Assembly (NCBI GenBank): GCA_040388625.1
Contig: JAZKBK010000001.1
Location: forward strand, 620,001 to 684,000
Direction of reading: 5' to 3'
Length of the DNA: 64,000 nucleotides
Source of the DNA: Gemmatimonadota bacterium
GTDB lineage: Bacteria; Gemmatimonadota; Gemmatimonadetes; Gemmatimonadales; Gemmatimonadaceae
Shown: one piece after another, positions 37,579-47,254 of the stretch
How the letters are laid out: the number at the start of each line of letters is the position of its first letter
Position numbering within the stretch: position 1 is the first letter of the stretch
The notes under the pieces: model-generated
Told to the model about the DNA's origin: nothing
What the model saw: the letters and a program-made list of their open reading frames with translations, nothing else
Database searches by the model: none
Program-made: the position numbers and the translations under genes

Positions 37579-38631
37579 TCACACGAGCGTTCCATACTTG
37601 GTTCCGATCGCGCCCTCGTCGATCGCGCGAATGAAATGTCCGGTGATCTCGGACCCCTTGTTACTCACCTGATCGAGTGAGAAGCCAGAGATCATTCGTA
37701 TTGTGACGGGATATTTGCCACTCGATTTTGCGCCAACAAGATCAAACAGCGGCACCTTGACGACCACGCCAACAGATCCGTCCACGTTCCTGCACGTGTA
37801 AGTCGGAGGGTTACCGCTGCACATTCCGGGCTGGTTGCACAGGATGCAGACGTTGGAGCGCGTCGGACCGGCTATGTTTCCCGTCTCCGTGTCGATGATG
37901 TCGCCCGGTCCGAGCACGACAGGATAACACGTGTTGATGTACGTGCCGTATGCATTCGCACCGTTCCCGAAGTCCATAGCGCCGAAGTTGCCGCCGGACG
38001 GAGATGGGGGCGCGCCCTGCTTCAGCGTGACCGTCAATTGCGATGCGGGAAGCGTCGCCAGCTGCACCAGGTCCGCCGCCGTGAGATCCCTGTCTGGCGC
38101 CGCCGACGGATTGAGCCGCTTCGTGAGCTCCGAGTAGAACATCCCCCACGGCTTCACGCAATTCGTGCTCGTGACCTGCGGCGCCGCCCAGGCAACGGCG
38201 ATCGTGTGAACCTGTTGCGCCGCGGCCCCCAATACGGACTGGAACAGATAGCTGGTCGGGTCGCTCCCCGATACCTGGGCCGCGTTATCCGCCGCAGTAC
38301 AGGGCAACGTGTGCGGCGATCCGGCACCCCAGCCATTCGTCGTTCCATCCCACACGCCGCACTGGACGCTCGATGCGGGGAAGGTCGTTGCACGTCCGAG
38401 CACAAGATTTCGAACGCCCGCAGCGCTCGCGACGGCGGCGACTTGCGACGGGTCTATCAGCAGTTGAATCGCGGACGCGTGCGCAGCAGCATCGGTCCCG
38501 GTCTGCAGCTCGTTCTTCTGGATCAGCATGCGGCTGACGTCGATGACGAATGCAAGCATGATGACGAGCACCACCATCGTGAACGCGGCAAGTACAAGTA
38601 TCGCCCCCTTCCTGTTTTTCAGTCCGGGCAT
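37579..38631 (-). CDS. TadG-like Tad pilus protein (first copy)
   Basis: This 350-residue protein starts with KNRKGAILVLAAFTMVVLV and IDVSRMLIQKNELQTGTDA, the same N-terminal helix plus quality motif as the following gene. Both have CGVWDG, GSDPTSYLF and CVKP-like segments in common, so they arose by tandem duplication. The C-terminal halves differ. It lies 27 bases after tadC. Confidence 0.8.
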   Translation of the reverse strand: MPGLKNRKGAILVLAAFTMVVLVIMLAFVIDVSRMLIQKNELQTGTDAAAHASAIQLLIDPSQVAAVASAAGVRNLVLGRATTFPASSVQCGVWDGTTNGWGAGSPHTLPCTAADNAAQVSGSDPTSYLFQSVLGAAAQQVHTIAVAWAAPQVTSTNCVKPWGMFYSELTKRLNPSAAPDRDLTAADLVQLATLPASQLTVTLKQGAPPSPSGGNFGAMDFGNGANAYGTYINTCYPVVLGPGDIIDTETGNIAGPTRSNVCILCNQPGMCSGNPPTYTCRNVDGSVGVVVKVPLFDLVGAKSSGKYPVTIRMISGFSLDQVSNKGSEITGHFIRAIDEGAIGTKYGTLV

Positions 38632-38658
38632 GGGTCTCTCATGGAAGCGTCGACGACG

Positions 38659-39573
38659 TCACTTCGCGAAAAGTTTCATCACGTTCATTGCAACGGGTCC
38701 CAATATCACTATGAAGATCGACGGGAAGATGAACAGCCCGAGCGGCAACAACATCTTCACAGGCAGCGTGGCGGCCTTCTTTTCGGCAGCCTGCCGGCGC
38801 AGTCGGCGCAGAGTCTCCGAGTAGACGCGCAATACGCGTCCGCTGCTCGTTCCCCATTTCTCACCCTGTATTATGTGCGACACGAGTGTCCTGATCTCGT
38901 GCACCCCTGTCCGCGTCCACAATCCGCGCAGTGCGTCCTCGCGCGACATGCCAGCGTTGGTCTTGCGGTTCACTATCACGAGCTCGCCGGCGAGCTCCGG
39001 ATGAACGCTGCCGAGCTCTCTTGCGACACGCAGTATCGCCGCATCCAGGCTTATTCCGGCCTCGATGCACACGACCAGCAGGTCCAGTGTATCCGGCAGC
39101 GATCGGCGGATGGTCTCCTGTCTCAGGCGCACCGCGCGTACCAGGTACCACACAGGAAGCAGCGCAGCGACTATCGCTGCTGCGGCGACGTACATCACCA
39201 CGCGCGCGAACGTCTGCTTGGGCGCCAGCAGCAGCACCAGCACGGGGATGCCAACGAGCAACGCTACCCTGATCGCCGCATATGTGAGCGGCGCGGTCGC
39301 GGAGTCGTAGCCAGCCTGCACGAGCGCCGTGTCGGTCTTCGCATTGTTGGTCCACGCCTCGGGAACGAACTCGGCCAGCACGCGTGTGAACGATCGCTTC
39401 GCGCTCTGCGCACCGGCTCCGAACAGCCTGCCATACGACCCGCTCTGCGTCTGCACCGCTGTGCGATCGACGATGCTGCGCCGTGACCGCTCGAGCAGAT
39501 AGACATATGTCGCAGCACCGAGCGAGGCAATGCTGAGAAAGACGAGCGCCGCGAGTGCCAGTGGGGTTGTCAT
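38659..39573 (-). CDS. tadC: Tad inner-membrane protein TadC
   Basis: This 304-residue protein belongs to the type II secretion F (GspF/TadC) family: membrane helices at both ends with the cytoplasmic T2SF domain between (RQETIRRSLPDTLDLLVVCIEAGISLDAAILRVARELG). It forms the inner-membrane platform of the Tad pilus with TadB. It lies 16 bases downstream of tadB. Confidence 0.9.
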   Translation of the reverse strand: MTTPLALAALVFLSIASLGAATYVYLLERSRRSIVDRTAVQTQSGSYGRLFGAGAQSAKRSFTRVLAEFVPEAWTNNAKTDTALVQAGYDSATAPLTYAAIRVALLVGIPVLVLLLAPKQTFARVVMYVAAAAIVAALLPVWYLVRAVRLRQETIRRSLPDTLDLLVVCIEAGISLDAAILRVARELGSVHPELAGELVIVNRKTNAGMSREDALRGLWTRTGVHEIRTLVSHIIQGEKWGTSSGRVLRVYSETLRRLRRQAAEKKAATLPVKMLLPLGLFIFPSIFIVILGPVAMNVMKLFAK

Positions 39574-39589
39574 TTCCGATAGCTCCGCG

Positions 39590-40540
39590 TCATGTGTCTA
39601 TCCGTGCCATCTTCATCATTATCATGTACCCGATGATGCAGGACAGCACGCCGCCAGCCAGCATATAGTGACCGGCCGTGCTCGATCTGAACGGCGCCAC
39701 GAAGGTCGGGTTAAGCGCGCCGAGCATGAGAAAGATCACAACCGGCAGCAGCGAGAGAAATCGTCCCGACAACTTGGGCTCGGACGCCAGCGTCTCGATC
39801 TGTCCGCGCAGTGCGACCCGGTCGCGCATCAGCGTGCCGAGATTGCCCAGAAGCTCGGTCAGGTTGCCGCCGGTCTCGCGCTGGATGAGTACGGCGGTGA
39901 CGAACATCTTGAGATTGAGGCTGTCGATACGCTCGTGCATCGCCACCAGCGCGGTTCGAACGTCGATTCCGAGTCGTTGCTCGTCGTAGAAACGGCCGAA
40001 CTCGGTGCCGAGCGGCGCTCCGAGCTCCTCGCTGATGAACTTTGCAGCCGCCTGAAACGAATAGCCGGCCTTCATTGCGTTCGACATCATGTCGAGCGCC
40101 TCCGGAAGCTGGGCATCGAACGCGGCGATTCGTCTGCGTTGTGCGTAGCCGAGCCATACCCATGGAATGAAACCGGCGACGACGGCGAGAATAACGGATA
40201 TCAGGAAGCCCGCCCTTGCACCAAGCGCGAGACCAACTACCGCGAGCAGCGCCGAGAAAAGCAGGAAGACGCCAGGCTTCTGCGCCGAGCCGGCGCGCTG
40301 CAGGCGTGCGTGGATCACGTCCGTCACATCGCGACCCTTCAGGAGACGATCGAGAAACGGCACCTCGCTCACCGCGTCGTCCTTCAGAATCGTCTGAGGA
40401 CCGTTGATGAGCGTCTCGCCATGAAGCCGCGAACGTACTGCATCTGCCTCGGCCAACGCGCGTCTGTTCGCGAACAGGTAGGCGCCGACGATCACTCCGA
40501 GCGTCGCGAGGAATACACCAGCGAGGATGATGAGCTGCAT
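39590..40540 (-). CDS. tadB: Tad inner-membrane protein TadB
   Basis: This 316-residue protein has an N-terminal membrane helix, a T2SF domain (FDAQLPEALDMMSNAMKAGYSFQAAAKFI; LIQRETGGNLTELLGNLGTLMRDR), and C-terminal helices. This domain order marks TadB; it pairs with TadC. It starts 5 bases after cpaF. Confidence 0.9.
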   Translation of the reverse strand: MQLIILAGVFLATLGVIVGAYLFANRRALAEADAVRSRLHGETLINGPQTILKDDAVSEVPFLDRLLKGRDVTDVIHARLQRAGSAQKPGVFLLFSALLAVVGLALGARAGFLISVILAVVAGFIPWVWLGYAQRRRIAAFDAQLPEALDMMSNAMKAGYSFQAAAKFISEELGAPLGTEFGRFYDEQRLGIDVRTALVAMHERIDSLNLKMFVTAVLIQRETGGNLTELLGNLGTLMRDRVALRGQIETLASEPKLSGRFLSLLPVVIFLMLGALNPTFVAPFRSSTAGHYMLAGGVLSCIIGYMIMMKMARIDT

Positions 40541-40545
40541 CGCCG

Positions 40546-41994
40546 TCAGTGGTCGGAGAAGATGGTCGGACCGAACTCAACACCCGCGAGGCGGAGACGC
40601 TCGGTGAACGCCGGCCGGATTCCGGTCGGCTCGAATTCGCCCAGGACCGTTCCGTCGGCGGCAATTCCGCGGCGCCGGAATCTGTAGATCTCCTGCACCG
40701 AAATCACCGCCTCCTCCATCCCCGTCACCTCGACGATGCTCGTGATCCGGCGAGTGCCGTCGGACAGGCGTGATATCTGAATGATCACGTCCAGTGCCGA
40801 CGAGATCTGCTCTCGCATCGCTCGGTTCGGGAGATTCGTTCCGGCCATCAGGATCATCGTCTCGAGACGGGCGAGTGCGTCGCGCGGACTGTTGGCGTGA
40901 ATCGTGGTCAGCGATCCCTCGTGACCGGTGTTCATCGCCTGCAGCATGTCCAGCGCCTCGCCGGATCGCACCTCGCCGACGATTATTCTGTCAGGCCGCA
41001 TGCGCAGCGCATTCTTGACCAGATCACGCGCGACCACCTCGCCCTGCCCTTCCGCGTTGGGCGGTCGGGTCTCGAGCCGAACCACGTGGTGCTGCTGCAA
41101 CCTCAGCTCGGCTGCGTCCTCGATCGTGATTATCCGATGGTCCTCCTGGATGTACGATGTCAGAGCATTGAGCAGCGTCGTCTTGCCGGCGCCAGTACCG
41201 CCCGAGATCAGAATGTTGAGCCGCGCGTTCACACAGCCGGCGAGCAGCTCCATCATCCCTTCGCTCATTGCGCCGTTGGCGAGCAGGTTCTCGATCGCGA
41301 GATCGGCGCCGAAGCGGCGAATCGACAACACCGGACCGTCGAGCGCGAGCGGCGGAATTATGGCATTCACGCGCGACCCATCGGGCAGGCGCGCATCCAC
41401 CATCGGTGACGACTCATCCACGCGACGTCCCACCCGACTGACGATGCGGTCGATGATCGCGGTGAGATGCGCATCATTTCTGAATGACGTGGCGACCCTC
41501 GTCAACTTGCCCCGCCGCTCGACGAAGATCATCTTCGAGCCGTTCACCAGAATGTCGCTGATCGACGGATCGCGGAACAGCGGCTCGATCGGTCCGAGTC
41601 CGATCACCTCGTAGATGATCTGCTCGATGATCTCGTCACGCTGGCTCTGACTGAGTGGAGTGGGTTCATCGCGTAGAAGATCCAGAACCGCGCGCCGGAT
41701 CTCCGCCGATATGACGCGCTCGTCCTTGATCTTCTCCAGCGCGTCGAGATCGAGCCGCTCGATGAGCCTGCGATGCAGATCGCTCTTGAGCTGATCGACC
41801 GTGCCGAGCGTTTCTTCCTCGATGCGGTGCGTGTACATGCCGGATGCAGCTGCCGCCGGCGCCGGCTTCGTCGACGCAGGCGTCGGGAACACCGGCGAGG
41901 CAATCGTCACCGTTGGCGCGGCTGTTGGCGCGCCACCGTTTCCGTTGGCGTCAGGCGATGAAGCGCGCCCCATCAAACGACTCTTAAGTGACAC
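40546..41994 (-). CDS. cpaF: Tad pilus assembly ATPase CpaF/TadA
   Basis: This 482-residue secretion ATPase powers pilus assembly. Walker [10 protein letters not shown] is at 265-273, [17 protein letters not shown] and [30 protein letters not shown] belong to the N-terminal domain, and [38 protein letters not shown] covers the Walker B and His boxes. The first 50 residues are Pro/Ala rich. It has a GTG start and overlaps cpaE by 11 bases. Confidence 0.95.
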   Translation of the reverse strand: MSLKSRLMGRASSPDANGNGGAPTAAPTVTIASPVFPTPASTKPAPAAAASGMYTHRIEEETLGTVDQLKSDLHRRLIERLDLDALEKIKDERVISAEIRRAVLDLLRDEPTPLSQSQRDEIIEQIIYEVIGLGPIEPLFRDPSISDILVNGSKMIFVERRGKLTRVATSFRNDAHLTAIIDRIVSRVGRRVDESSPMVDARLPDGSRVNAIIPPLALDGPVLSIRRFGADLAIENLLANGAMSEGMMELLAGCVNARLNILISGGTGAGKTTLLNALTSYIQEDHRIITIEDAAELRLQQHHVVRLETRPPNAEGQGEVVARDLVKNALRMRPDRIIVGEVRSGEALDMLQAMNTGHEGSLTTIHANSPRDALARLETMILMAGTNLPNRAMREQISSALDVIIQISRLSDGTRRITSIVEVTGMEEAVISVQEIYRFRRRGIAADGTVLGEFEPTGIRPAFTERLRLAGVEFGPTIFSDH

Positions 41995-43201
41995 TTGGAG
42001 ACCTCCCGGTGAGTCCGAACAGACTGCGCAGACGTGAACGCTCCGGCGCCGCCGCAGCTGCGGGACGCACGGGATCGCGCGGCGCGACGGCGCCGCGCAG
42101 CTTGGCCGCGAGCTGCCCGTAGCTTCGCGCCAGCTTGGATCCCGCCGCCTCCTGCGACACCGATATTCCCTTGTTCAGCGAGGCGACCGACGTTCGATAA
42201 TCATTCGGCAGATTCCAGAAGAGCTCGTGTTTCAGTGATTCCGCAACCATCGGCAGCGTGAACACATCACCCGACTGGAACCGGTTGAGCACCACACATG
42301 ACTTTGTCTCGGCGTAGCCAAGCCTGCGAAACAGCGAGAGCGTACGTTGTGTGCTGCGCAGCGATGGGACGTTGGGCTGGGTGACGAGAGCGATGCGATC
42401 TGCTGCGTCGAGGATCGCCAGCGTTCGCTCGCTCATGTGATGCTCGCAATCGATCACCGTGACATCGAAGTTGGCGCGAAGTTGATCCACCACGACGCCG
42501 ACTGTGGCAGCGTCGAACGCGTCGTCCATCATTGGGTCTTCGCTCGATGGGAGGACCGATACGCCCATCGGGCCCTGAGTCATGAGCGAATTCAGCAAAG
42601 CGCCATCGATTCCGTCCAGCTTGTCCACCAGGTCGCTGATGTCGTACGCAGGCTGCAGGTTGAGGAAGACGCGCACGTCGCCGCCGGTGAATACACAGTC
42701 GGCCAGCGCGACCTTCGCGCGCGTATCGTTCGCCGCGAATGCCTGCGCCATGTTCACCGCGATGCTGGTGGTGCCGAGTCCGCCCTTGGCGCTGTATACG
42801 GCTATCACCTGGCCGCTGTGATCGGTGGCGCCACCCCGTATTATCAGCCGCTCGACCGCGGCCGCGAGATCCTGCTGAGTCGGTGGAAAGACGAGAAACT
42901 CGTGTACCCCCGCCCGCATAGCGCGCAGAATGAGATCCGGATCGGCAGTTGGCGCCGTGCCGATCACGGAGAGGTTCGCGCGCCCTCTTATCTCTCGCTC
43001 CAGCATCGCGAGCTGACTCTGCTCGATGCTGTGCAGCGGCACTATCAGCAGGTCAAACGGCTCCGCGCGCAACCGTCCAAGCGCCTGGTCCAGTCGCGGC
43101 GATGGAACGATCGTCGTAAAGCCGAAACGGCTGAGCGCGTCCGCGACCATGTCGGGCGAGCCAGCGGAATCCGCGACGACGATTGCGCGACGCTGCGTCA
43201 T
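41984..43201 (-). CDS. cpaE: Tad pilus localisation ATPase CpaE/TadZ
   Basis: This 405-residue protein has a receiver-like N-terminal domain (about 1-120, with [10 protein letters not shown] and [10 protein letters not shown]) followed by a MinD/ParA-type ATPase domain. The deviant P-loop KGGLGTTS lies at 139-146. In this family it positions the Tad machine at the pole. It begins directly after cpaC. Confidence 0.9.
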   Translation of the reverse strand: MTQRRAIVVADSAGSPDMVADALSRFGFTTIVPSPRLDQALGRLRAEPFDLLIVPLHSIEQSQLAMLEREIRGRANLSVIGTAPTADPDLILRAMRAGVHEFLVFPPTQQDLAAAVERLIIRGGATDHSGQVIAVYSAKGGLGTTSIAVNMAQAFAANDTRAKVALADCVFTGGDVRVFLNLQPAYDISDLVDKLDGIDGALLNSLMTQGPMGVSVLPSSEDPMMDDAFDAATVGVVVDQLRANFDVTVIDCEHHMSERTLAILDAADRIALVTQPNVPSLRSTQRTLSLFRRLGYAETKSCVVLNRFQSGDVFTLPMVAESLKHELFWNLPNDYRTSVASLNKGISVSQEAAGSKLARSYGQLAAKLRGAVAPRDPVRPAAAAAPERSRLRSLFGLTGRSPSVT

Positions 43202-44488
43202 CTAGCGAGGCTCCGGTTTCGCGACAGGCGGAAGCCGATTCTGTATCGCGCCGCGCGCCGGAAGCGCCGTGTCCGGAATGATCGGCAACGTGTCCACTGG
43301 CCGCGTATGCATCGGATCTATCACCACCGGAGTGACGACTACCAGCAGCTCCGTCTCGTCGTTCTGCCACTGCGTGCTCGAGAAGAGCTGGCCGAGGATC
43401 GGAATGTCCTGCAGAAACGGGATTCCGGTCTTCACGAGATTGCGCGAATTGTTGAACAGTCCGGAGATGATCAGGCTCTCGTCTCTCCGGACATCGACCG
43501 TGGTACTCACACGTCTCGTCTGGAATGCCGGAATGCGGAAGCCAGACAATGTGATTGCGTTGTTGTTGTCGATGCTCGAGACTTCCGGCGCGAGCGACAG
43601 CTTGATGAGACTGTCGTTCAGAATCTCCGGCACGAACTTGAGCTTGACGCCGAATTCCTTGAACATGATCGTGACCGTGTTGGTGCCGCCGGCGGTCTGG
43701 CTTCCCTGCACGATCGGGATCGGAACCTCGCCGCCAGCGAGAAACGTCGCTGTATCGCGATTCCCGGCGAGGACGTCCGGCTCCGCAAGCGTCCGCGAAA
43801 GACCCTTCTGTTCGTTCGCATCCAGCAGCGCGAGCAGTCGCTTGGTGTTGAAGTCGGTCAGCACGGTCAGGAATCCGGTGGTTCCGGGAAGGGTGATCGA
43901 TCCGTCCGCGTTGAACGGGTTGTCCGTATTGAACGTGCCGGTTCCTATGCGCTCGTGGCCCTGGGCGTCTCGGTATCGCGCAGATACGCCGATCGTTCTA
44001 AGCAAGGTGCGATTCACCTCGGCGAACCGTATGTAGACCGCCACCTGTTGCCGATCCGAAGGAGACCGCACGGACACGCGCAGGTGCTGCCGTGTCCCGT
44101 TGGCAAGCCACAGGACAGCGTCCGTCTCACCGATTGCCTTCGCGTTTATCACGAATTCACGACCGCTTACAACGATGAGATCTGCGATGTCCGGCGAGGC
44201 GACCGACGCCTTTGTGAGCGCGACCGGCGTAGTCACCGGCAGCGATCTTCCCACCGAAAGTTCGATCATCGAAATCGGGTCGGCGCGTCCCTGCGTCTCG
44301 GGTCCGTAAACGGCTACACTCTGCGCGAGCGCGCTGCCTGCAGTCATGAAGGTGAACACGCCCGCGGTAGCGAGCGCTGCTGCCGTGTGCCGAAAGTTCG
44401 TAAGGGACAAGAATTCCTCGCTGAATGAAGAAAGAGCGCGTGCGACGTTGCTGCGAACGGTCCGGCATTCCACCATCTCCTGCGTCAC
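43202..44488 (-). CDS. cpaC: Tad pilus outer-membrane secretin CpaC/RcpA
   Basis: This 428-residue secretin forms the outer-membrane channel for the pilus. It has a BON/N-domain start (LPVTTPVALTKASVASPDIADLIVVSG) and the secretin domain (ALLDANEQKGLSRTLAEPDVLAGNRDTATFLAGGEVPIPIV; VRRDESLIISGLFN). The start is uncertain. GTG 44488 overlaps cpaB, but a TTG at 44410 has GAGGA just upstream and would give a clean signal peptide (NFRHTAAALATAGVFTFMTA). I show the longer frame. Confidence 0.92.
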   Translation of the reverse strand: MTQEMVECRTVRSNVARALSSFSEEFLSLTNFRHTAAALATAGVFTFMTAGSALAQSVAVYGPETQGRADPISMIELSVGRSLPVTTPVALTKASVASPDIADLIVVSGREFVINAKAIGETDAVLWLANGTRQHLRVSVRSPSDRQQVAVYIRFAEVNRTLLRTIGVSARYRDAQGHERIGTGTFNTDNPFNADGSITLPGTTGFLTVLTDFNTKRLLALLDANEQKGLSRTLAEPDVLAGNRDTATFLAGGEVPIPIVQGSQTAGGTNTVTIMFKEFGVKLKFVPEILNDSLIKLSLAPEVSSIDNNNAITLSGFRIPAFQTRRVSTTVDVRRDESLIISGLFNNSRNLVKTGIPFLQDIPILGQLFSSTQWQNDETELLVVVTPVVIDPMHTRPVDTLPIIPDTALPARGAIQNRLPPVAKPEPR

Positions 44489-45402
44489 GGCGATTTCGGA
44501 ACGCCACCGGTACCTGGCTTCTCGAACGTCTGCTTCGTCGGCTTGTCGGCGCGATACACGCTCACTGTTACCGAATCCGGGGGTGCGGGCTTGGCCATCA
44601 CGACCGCTACTGGCACCGGTTTCGGAGGTGCGACAATCCGCCGGCGAGCCTCACGATGCGCCTCCGCAGGCTTGACGGCTGGCGCTCCGCGTAGCAGGGC
44701 AAGCACGTCGCTGGATGTCGCTCCGGCAGTGCGAACCGTATCGGGATCGCCATAACCGCGCAGCACCAGTTGTATGCTCCCCTTGTTCATCGCAACGGCG
44801 AGCTGCTCGGCTTCCTGCGGCGTTACGCCAAGTGTGACAGTCGTCGCATTGTTGGGCTTGCCATCGGCGTCACGCTGCACTTCCGTCCCTACGGACAGAA
44901 CCCGCATGTTTTCCATGAACAGCTTTGCCATCTGTGTATCGCGGTTGTTCGCATCCTCGGCCAGAGTCACGAGAACGTCGACGCGACTGTTCGGTTGAAG
45001 CAGGCCGCTTATGCCTGCGACATCGTTGATGCGCACCGCCATCGCGCGCGTCCCCGGCGCGATCTTCTGCTCGAGCCCAGCGCCTGCGCCGGCCGGCGCG
45101 AGCCGTCCCGGCACTATCGCCTCGCCGTTGAAGATGGCAATGCGCGTAACGCGCCCGACCGCCGAGTCGACCGACGAGAATGCTCCGACAGGAACGGTCG
45201 CGATCGGCCAGTTGCGCGTGGTGAGCGCGAGCCGGTCGAGCGACACTCCTTCCGGGAGATCCTTCGTCGCGATAACTACAGGCTGAGTCGGAACTCGCGT
45301 CTGGTCGCGCAGCGATCCCAGCATGCGGTAGGCGCCGAACGTCGCGATAGCCGCGACAACGAGAGCGCCATAGAGAACCATCGTGTACCGTCGTTCAGCC
45401 AT
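44485..45402 (-). CDS. cpaB: Tad pilus assembly protein CpaB/RcpC
   Basis: This 305-residue protein has an N-terminal membrane helix and a SAF/BAF domain (VVIATKDLPEGVSLDRLALTTRNWP) followed by the RcpC region with ENMRVLSVGTEVQRDADGKPNNATTVTLGVTPQEAEQLAVA. The C-terminal 60 residues are Pro/Lys/Arg rich. CpaB associates with the CpaC secretin; the genes overlap by 4 bases. Confidence 0.92.
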   Translation of the reverse strand: MAERRYTMVLYGALVVAAIATFGAYRMLGSLRDQTRVPTQPVVIATKDLPEGVSLDRLALTTRNWPIATVPVGAFSSVDSAVGRVTRIAIFNGEAIVPGRLAPAGAGAGLEQKIAPGTRAMAVRINDVAGISGLLQPNSRVDVLVTLAEDANNRDTQMAKLFMENMRVLSVGTEVQRDADGKPNNATTVTLGVTPQEAEQLAVAMNKGSIQLVLRGYGDPDTVRTAGATSSDVLALLRGAPAVKPAEAHREARRRIVAPPKPVPVAVVMAKPAPPDSVTVSVYRADKPTKQTFEKPGTGGVPKSP

Positions 45403-45467
45403 CGGTCCAACCTCAGCGTGTAGGCGTTACGGAACTGCGATTCGCGTGTGTTGGTGTTCCCAACATA

Positions 45468-45887
45468 TCAACCGGTACTTCGCTCGAGGCGAAACGTCGC
45501 CTGCCGAGTGATGTTTATGTTGGCGCCAAGGAGTGATGCGAGCGGCGTGATCGTCGGCCAAGGGTAGTTGGTGACCTTGACTATCACGCTGCCTGGCACC
45601 GTTGCGACATCGATGGAGATCTCGGCGTCCGTGATTGGCGGACTGCCGAACGGCGTGAACGCAGCTTCGACGCGCGCCTTGACGACTGCCTGACTTGCAA
45701 CCGGGTCGGCCAGTACCGCTGCCTCTCTCGCACCCTCGCGAACGGCACTCGCCATGCTGTTGGCCGTGAACAACAGGCGCCCGAAGTCGATCACGCCCCA
45801 CACGAGCAACAGAAAGATCGGAAGCACGATGGCCATCTCGACCATTGCGGCACCGTCATCTCGGCGAAAGAGTCTGGGCAGACGCAT
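45468..45887 (-). CDS. tadE: TadE-like pseudopilin
   Basis: This 139-residue protein begins RRDDGAAMVEMAIVLPIFLLLVWGVIDFGRLLFTANSMASAVREGARE, the TadE signature with a cleavable G|AAMVE processing site before its N-terminal helix (given in part). TadV is expected to process it. It is coded between the prepilin peptidase and cpaB. Confidence 0.9.
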   Translation of the reverse strand: MRLPRLFRRDDGAAMVEMAIVLPIFLLLVWGVIDFGRLLFTANSMASAVREGAREAAVLADPVASQAVVKARVEAAFTPFGSPPITDAEISIDVATVPGSVIVKVTNYPWPTITPLASLLGANINITRQATFRLERSTG

Positions 45888-45898
45888 GCGGTCCTCGG

Positions 45899-46441
45899 TT
45901 ACGCCAGGGGTAACAAGGCGGCGGCCATCGCACCAAAGGCGAGTGCTACGCCATAAGGAATCGCGCGGCGCGATTTCACATCGACAGTGTGATTCATGAT
46001 TTTGCGTGGATTAGCTATTGCCAGTGCGGCAGTAGCGGCGGTTCCGGTGACACCGTACGCGAACAGCATCCACACCAACGCCAGAACTCCACCTGCCATG
46101 GCGCCAATGAGTGCGCCATCCAGGGTCCGCGCCGGACCGAGCCACGCACCCGCAGCCGCGAACAGCTTGACGTCGCCAGCTCCCAACCACCGAACCATGT
46201 AGAGCGGGAGCCACAGCGCCAGGCCAAAGAGCAGTCCGCCGACACTGATGATCAACGCGTGGGCTGGCTTTGCTGATGCTGCTGCCGAATAGGCCATACC
46301 ACTCGCAGCGAGAAGCCCCGCTACACTGTTTGGAATCCGTCGGTGTTGAAAGTCGGATACACAGGCGCACAGCAGAAGCGTCGCAAATATCGCGAAGCCG
46401 ACAACCGAAATTGTTGAACCTGCGAACAAAGATGCTTTCAT
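45899..46441 (-). CDS. cpaA: prepilin peptidase CpaA/TadV
   Basis: This 180-residue integral membrane aspartyl protease cleaves the Flp prepilins. It has about six membrane helices, the first catalytic Asp at D30 (VSDFQHRRIPN) and the second, D90, in GAGDVKLFAAAGAW. It lacks the methylase domain found in PilD, as usual for Tad systems. It follows the three pilin genes. Confidence 0.92.
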   Translation of the reverse strand: MKASLFAGSTISVVGFAIFATLLLCACVSDFQHRRIPNSVAGLLAASGMAYSAAASAKPAHALIISVGGLLFGLALWLPLYMVRWLGAGDVKLFAAAGAWLGPARTLDGALIGAMAGGVLALVWMLFAYGVTGTAATAALAIANPRKIMNHTVDVKSRRAIPYGVALAFGAMAAALLPLA

Positions 46442-46526
46442 GCGTTACCGGACTCCGAGACAGAGATGTAGCCTTCCCTGCGCACCGACAGCGCGTCAAC
46501 GCCCTCGTCGCTCCGCAGCCATCGCG

Positions 46527-46697
46527 CTACAGGCCCGCGCTCGCGCTTGCGAAGGCTGCTTGCACTTGCCCGCCGAGTGTGGTGATGATTGCGAAACACA
46601 CACCCGCGATCAGCGCCACCATTATTCCGTACTCGACCATCGTCGCGGCGCTGTCATCGCTGACGAAACCCCGGACAGCTCGAGTGATTGAGCTCAT
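46527..46697 (-). CDS. flp: Flp-family pilin (copy 1, Ala before cleavage site)
   Basis: A 56-residue pilin too short for common gene finders: it begins MSSITRAVRGFVSDDSAATMVEYG and has the Flp motif ATMVEYGIMVALIAGV. The residue before ATMVEYG is Ala; the other two pilins here have Gly, the usual requirement of prepilin peptidase. The tail AAFASASAGL differs from the other copies. It lies closest to cpaA. Confidence 0.8.
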   Translation of the reverse strand: MSSITRAVRGFVSDDSAATMVEYGIMVALIAGVCFAIITTLGGQVQAAFASASAGL

Positions 46698-46806
46698 TAC
46701 GATGTCTCCCGGCTGAGGAAGCAGGCTACTCCGCGAAGCGTGGTCTGGCGGTTGACATGCCCATGCATGACTGCGCGGTATGCCAACCTGCAGACTAGCC
46801 CGCGCT

Positions 46807-46977
46807 CTACAGAGCGGTGCTGACGGTGGTAAACGCGGCGAGGATCTGCGTCCCGAGTGTGGTCACAATACCGACGCAAACCGCGGCGATAAGTGCGACC
46901 ATCATCCCATATTCTACCATCGTTGCTCCCTCGTCCCCGCAGACGAAAGCGCGTGCAGCTTGCATGATCCTGTTCAC
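46807..46977 (-). CDS. flp: Flp-family pilin (copy 2)
   Basis: A 56-residue pilin read from GTG 46977, preceded by GGGGGA; starting at the upstream ATG 46992 would add 5 residues not found in the other copies. The body is CGDEG|ATMVEYGMMVALIA with the bar at the expected cleavage, then VCVGIVTTLGTQ and AAFTTVSTAL. It is nearly identical to copy 3 from ATMVEYG on. Confidence 0.85.
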   Translation of the reverse strand: MNRIMQAARAFVCGDEGATMVEYGMMVALIAAVCVGIVTTLGTQILAAFTTVSTAL

Positions 46978-47083
46978 TGTGAGATCCCCCATTTAAGGAA
47001 TTGAACGAATTCATAGGACGGGGTTGGCAGCTGACCAGCCAGCGTGTCGCTGATTGGTCTGCCCGCCACCATCGAGCCTTCGT

Positions 47084-47254
47084 CTACAGTGCAGTGCTTA
47101 CCGTAGTGAACGCGGTTCTGATCTGGGTGCCAAGCGTCGTTACAATTCCAACGCATACCGCCGCGATAAGCGCAACCATCATCCCGTACTCGACCATCGT
47201 TGCGCCATCTTCGTCCGTCAGAAACGAACGGAAACTGCCGGTGAGCTTCTTCAT
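47084..47254 (-). CDS. flp: Flp-family pilin (copy 3, first in the locus)
   Basis: A 56-residue pilin begins MKKLTGSFRSF, with TTAGGAGA upstream of ATG 47254 (an ATG/TTG 18 bases earlier is less likely). Processing is expected at DEDG|ATMVEYGM; the helix MVALIAAVCVGIVTTLGTQ then ends AAFTTVSTAL-like FTTVSTAL. This is the first gene of the Tad locus, so the major pilin by position. Confidence 0.87.
   Translation of the reverse strand: MKKLTGSFRSFLTDEDGATMVEYGMMVALIAAVCVGIVTTLGTQIRTAFTTVSTAL

Noticed and set aside
38038-39486. 482-residue plus-strand frame over the TadG/TadC genes
   Set aside because: Shadow frame; no protein family character, and the minus-strand Tad genes are clear.
42347-44428. 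693-residue plus-strand open frame opposite cpaE/cpaC
   Set aside because: Shadow of the minus-strand pilus genes: arginine/histidine-rich with no domain pattern; in GC-rich DNA the reverse frame of a real gene often stays open.
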